From Bradyrhizobium genosp. SA-3 (GTDB taxonomy: Bacteria > Pseudomonadota > Alphaproteobacteria > Rhizobiales > Xanthobacteraceae), in contig NZ_PSRT01000070.1 of the NCBI RefSeq assembly GCF_004212635.1, positions 1 through 46,020 on the forward strand: DNA of 46,020 bases, written 5' to 3'. A program made the position numbers and the translations under genes. Numbering within the stretch: position 1 is the stretch's first letter; each line of letters starts with the position of its first letter. Below are positions 42,213-46,020 of the stretch, piece by piece. Below the pieces are notes generated by a model. The model saw only the letters and a program-made list of their open reading frames with translations. It did no database searches and was not told the DNA's origin.

Positions 42213-43150
42213 GCGTGGGGCGCGGCCGGCGCCGTTTCGGCGGCCGATACGATCTGCGCCGGGCTCGCGACCGGCTGCACCGGCTTCGATGCGCTTTCCT
42301 GCGCCGGCGCCTTGGTCAGCAGGCGGCAGAGTCGCGCCAGTGTCGGACGCAATTCGTGGCGATGCACGACCATGTCGACCATGCCGTGCTCCTTCAGATA
42401 CTCGGCGCGCTGGAACCCCTCGGGGAGTTTTTCGCGGATGGTCTGCTCGATCACGCGCGCGCCGGCAAAGCCGATCAGGGCGCCGGGCTCGGCGATCTGC
42501 ACGTCACCGAGCATGGCATAGGACGCAGTGACGCCGCCGGTGGTCGGATTGGTCAGCACGACGATATAGGGCAGCTTTGCCTCACGCAGCATCTGCACCG
42601 CGACGGTGGTGCGGGGCATCTGCATCAGCGACAGGATGCCTTCCTGCATGCGCGCGCCGCCGGATGCGGCGAACACGATGAACGGCGAATTCTTCTCGAC
42701 CGCAAGCTCCATTCCGCGCACGATGGCCTCGCCTGCGGCCATGCCGAGCGAGCCGCCCATGAAATCGAAATCCTGCACGGCGACGACGACGGCGGCGCCT
42801 TCGAGCTTGCCGTAGCCGACCTTGATCGCGTCGTTGAGGTTGGTGCGCGCACGGGCATCCTTGACGCGATCGACGTATTTCTTCTCATCGCGAAACTTGA
42901 GCGGATCGGGCGTGACCTCGGGCAGCGCGACGTCGAACCAGGTCTCGTTGTCGAAGATCGACTTCAACCGGGCCACCGCGCCCATGCGCATGTGGTAGTT
43001 CGAGCCGGGAATGACGAACTGGTTGGCCTCGACGTCCTTGTAGAACACGAGCTGTCCGGAATCCGGGCACTTGATCCACAGGTTCTCCGGCGTCTCCCGC
43101 CGCAGCATGTTGCGGATTTTCGGCCGGACCACATTGGTAAGCCAGTTCAT
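42209..43150 (-). CDS. accD: Acetyl-CoA carboxylase carboxyltransferase subunit beta
   Basis: 313-aa beta subunit of carboxyltransferase, which with AccA makes malonyl-CoA. The crotonase-like core is clear: VVVAVQDFDFMGGSLGMAAG, VFAASGGARMQEGILSLMQM and the TNPTTGGVTASYAMLGDV oxyanion block. The E. coli zinc ribbon (four Cys) is degenerate: only the first Cys remains (IKCPDSGQLVF) and the second pair is replaced by VIPGSNYH. The start at 43150 (MNWLTNVVRPK) has GGAG upstream. The C-terminus is an Ala/Pro-rich tail. Separated from trpA by about 110 bp and overlapping folC. Confidence 0.96.
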   Translation of the reverse strand: MNWLTNVVRPKIRNMLRRETPENLWIKCPDSGQLVFYKDVEANQFVIPGSNYHMRMGAVARLKSIFDNETWFDVALPEVTPDPLKFRDEKKYVDRVKDARARTNLNDAIKVGYGKLEGAAVVVAVQDFDFMGGSLGMAAGEAIVRGMELAVEKNSPFIVFAASGGARMQEGILSLMQMPRTTVAVQMLREAKLPYIVVLTNPTTGGVTASYAMLGDVQIAEPGALIGFAGARVIEQTIREKLPEGFQRAEYLKEHGMVDMVVHRHELRPTLARLCRLLTKAPAQESASKPVQPVASPAQIVSAAETAPAAPHA

Positions 43151-43262
43151 GGTTTGCTCCGATGTGCGAACCCGCCTCGCGGATCGCCTGAAGGGATATA
43201 TGGCGGCCGGGCCGCTGCCCGGCAAGCCGCCGTGTCGCCCGCCCCAAGAGCGGAATTATGGC

Positions 43263-44095
43263 CTATTCCGCCGCCTGTTGCGCGCCCTTGACGCCCTGGG
43301 CCAGGGCCGCAGTCAATTCGGCGACGGCGTTGACGGTTTTGCCAGTCGCCCGCCCGTCCGCATCGAGGCTGTTCCTGAGCGCATCGACCAGCGCGGTGCC
43401 GACGACCGCGCCATTGGCATGCGAGGCGATGGCGCGCGCAGCCTCCGGCGTGCGGATGCCGAAGCCGACGCAGACCGGCAGTTTTGTGTGTCGCTTGATG
43501 CGGGCCACTGCTTCGCTCACCGCCGAGGAGTCCGCAGCCGCAGCACCGGTGATGCCGGTGATCGAGACGTAATAGACGAAGCCCGAAGTGTTGGCGAGCA
43601 CGGCCGGCAGACGCTTGTCGTCGGTGGTCGGCGTCGCCAGACGAATGAAGTTGAGACCAGCCTTCATCGCGGGGAGACAGAGCTCGTCGTCTTCCTCCGG
43701 CGGCAGATCGACGATGATCAGACCATCGACGCCCGCGCTCTTGGCATCGACGAGAAATTTATCGACGCCATAGATGTAGATCGGGTTGTAATAGCCCATC
43801 AGCACGATCGGCGTGGTGTTGTCGTCCTTGCGGAAGCCGCGCACCAGCTCGAGCGTCTTCTTCAGCGTCATACCCGCCTTGAGCGCGCGCAGACCCGCGG
43901 CCTGGATCGACGGACCATCGGCCATGGGATCGGTAAAGGGCATGCCGATTTCGATCACGTCGGCGCCCGCCTTCGGCAGTGCCTTGATGATCTCGAGCGA
44001 CGTCGCCGCATCAGGGTCGCCGGCCATCAGGAAGGTCACGAAGGCCGAGCGGCCCTGCTTCTTCAGCTCGGCAAAACGGGTGTCGATACGCGTGG

Positions 44096-44099
<4 letters not shown>
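43263..44099 (-). CDS. trpA: Tryptophan synthase alpha chain
   Basis: 278-aa TIM-barrel subunit that cleaves indole-3-glycerol phosphate to indole and glyceraldehyde 3-phosphate. Catalytic Glu lies in ADVIEIGMPFTDPMADGP, Asp in GLIIVDLPPEE, and the phosphate loop in VCVGFGIRTPEAA and GAVVGTALVDAL. GTG 44099 overlaps the trpB stop as GTGA, so translation of the two subunits is coupled. Confidence 0.97.
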
Positions 44100-45309
<1,210 letters not shown>

Positions 45310-45313
<4 letters not shown>

Positions 45314-45981
45314 CGGACACTCAACTCTTGGCTTGTATCTTGGCTGGCGCGCGCGGCGCGAATGAAGGCCTTGATCATCTCGGGATCCTTGACGCCGGGG
45401 GCGCTCTCGATACCGGAGGAGACGTCGACGCCGCCGGCGCCGGTGACGCGGAGGGCTTCGGCGACGTTGTCGGCGTGAAGCCCGCCCGAGACCAGATAGG
45501 GCAGGGACAGATTGAGATTTTCGAGCAGGTGCCAGTCGAACGGCGCGCCGAGACCGCCGGGGCGGGTTGCATCTTTCGGTGCCCGCGCATCGAACAGGAT
45601 GCGGTCGGCGACTGCGGCGTAGCCGGGCAGCACCGCGAGATCGGCAGATGTGGCGACCGGCACCGCTTTCATCACCGGACGGCCGAACCGCTGCTTGATG
45701 TCGCGCAGCCGCGCCACGCTCTCCTTGCCGTGGAGCTGGAGAATGTCGGGTGACAGCGCGTCCATGATGTTGTCGAGCGTGGCGTCGTCGGCATCGACGG
45801 TCAGCGCGACCTTGAGCGCGCGCCGCTTCACCTGGCGGCCGAGCTCGCGTCCCGCGTCCAACGACAGGTGCCGCGGCGACGGCGGAAAGAACACGAACCC
45901 CACCATGTCGGCACCCGCCTCGAGCGCCACCTCGAGCGTCTCGGGCGTAGACAGGCCGCAGATCTTGACGAGCAGGGACAT
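45310..45981 (-). CDS. trpF: Phosphoribosylanthranilate isomerase
   Basis: 223-aa TIM-barrel enzyme converting phosphoribosylanthranilate to CdRP. The general-base Cys is in LLVKICGLSTPETL; the catalytic Asp is in RILFDARAPKD; the phosphate loops are LVSGGLHADNVAEAL and GVDVSSGIESAPGVKD. ATG 45981 gives the normal N-terminus. Only 39 bp remain upstream in the window, so the operon promoter or a preceding gene is outside. Confidence 0.97.
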
Positions 45982-46020
45982 GGTCTCAGAGCGGATGGAG
46001 GCCGCGGGCCGCGGCCGGAA

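Noticed and set aside
45982..46020. Possible end of another minus-strand gene upstream of trpF (frame ending ...ARGLHPL-stop)
   Set aside because: Only 39 bases are available, too little to support a gene call.

Overview
The window is a single, mostly collinear stretch of core chromosome from a high-GC alphaproteobacterium, almost certainly Bradyrhizobium or a very close relative. The strongest evidence is an Irr protein with the GCPWHD heme-regulatory motif and an HHH heme site. Supporting signs are the AddAB pair in place of RecBCD, an alphaproteobacterial AccD that has lost its zinc-ribbon cysteines, a DivL-type Tyr-box kinase, and GC-rich intergenic inverted repeats of the kind I associate with Bradyrhizobium. 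No rRNA, tRNA, IS element, prophage or CRISPR array was seen.

Layout. 1-6.6 kb (+): translation and RNA module infB (5' end outside the window), rbfA, truB, rpsO, pnp, ending in a strong terminator. 6.6-10.9 kb: katG (-) divergent from oxyR (+, frameshifted), then a GNAT and a GST gene. 11-14.6 kb: fatty-acid operon fabA-fabB-fabI (-) divergent from irr (+). 14.8-20.5 kb: an SH3-domain exported protein, a frameshifted 2-hydroxyacid dehydrogenase, a MoeB/ThiF-like E1 enzyme, an exported degenerate protease-like protein, an orphan ParA-type ATPase, and many repeats. 20.5-25.8 kb: mutM (-) divergent from ubiE-ubiB-coaBC-dut (+). 26-31.5 kb: a DivL-like Tyr-kinase homologue, a TsaE-AmgK fusion, a PilZ protein and a MurU-like uridylyltransferase (cell cycle and cell-wall recycling). 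31.7-39.9 kb (+): addB-addA, trxA and an ATP-dependent DNA ligase. 40-46 kb (-): a metallophosphoesterase, then the tightly overlapping operon trpF-trpB-trpA followed by accD-folC.

Most notable. (1) CoaBC carries an N-terminal FitA/Arc-like ribbon-helix-helix DNA-binding domain. Two adjacent 21-bp perfect palindromes with FitA-like half-sites lie immediately upstream of its start codon. This looks like a PutA-style enzyme that represses its own gene in coenzyme A synthesis. (2) The DivL-like kinase has Tyr in place of the phospho-accepting His. (3) TsaE (tRNA modification) and AmgK (cell-wall sugar kinase) are fused and sit beside murU. (4) Two conserved genes (oxyR, the hydroxyacid dehydrogenase), and perhaps a third (the DNA ligase N-terminus), each show a one-base deletion. 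These are either sequence errors or real gene decay.

Start codons were re-chosen from Shine-Dalgarno sequences and family N-termini, and alternatives are noted. All functional assignments come from motif recognition by eye. No database search was run.
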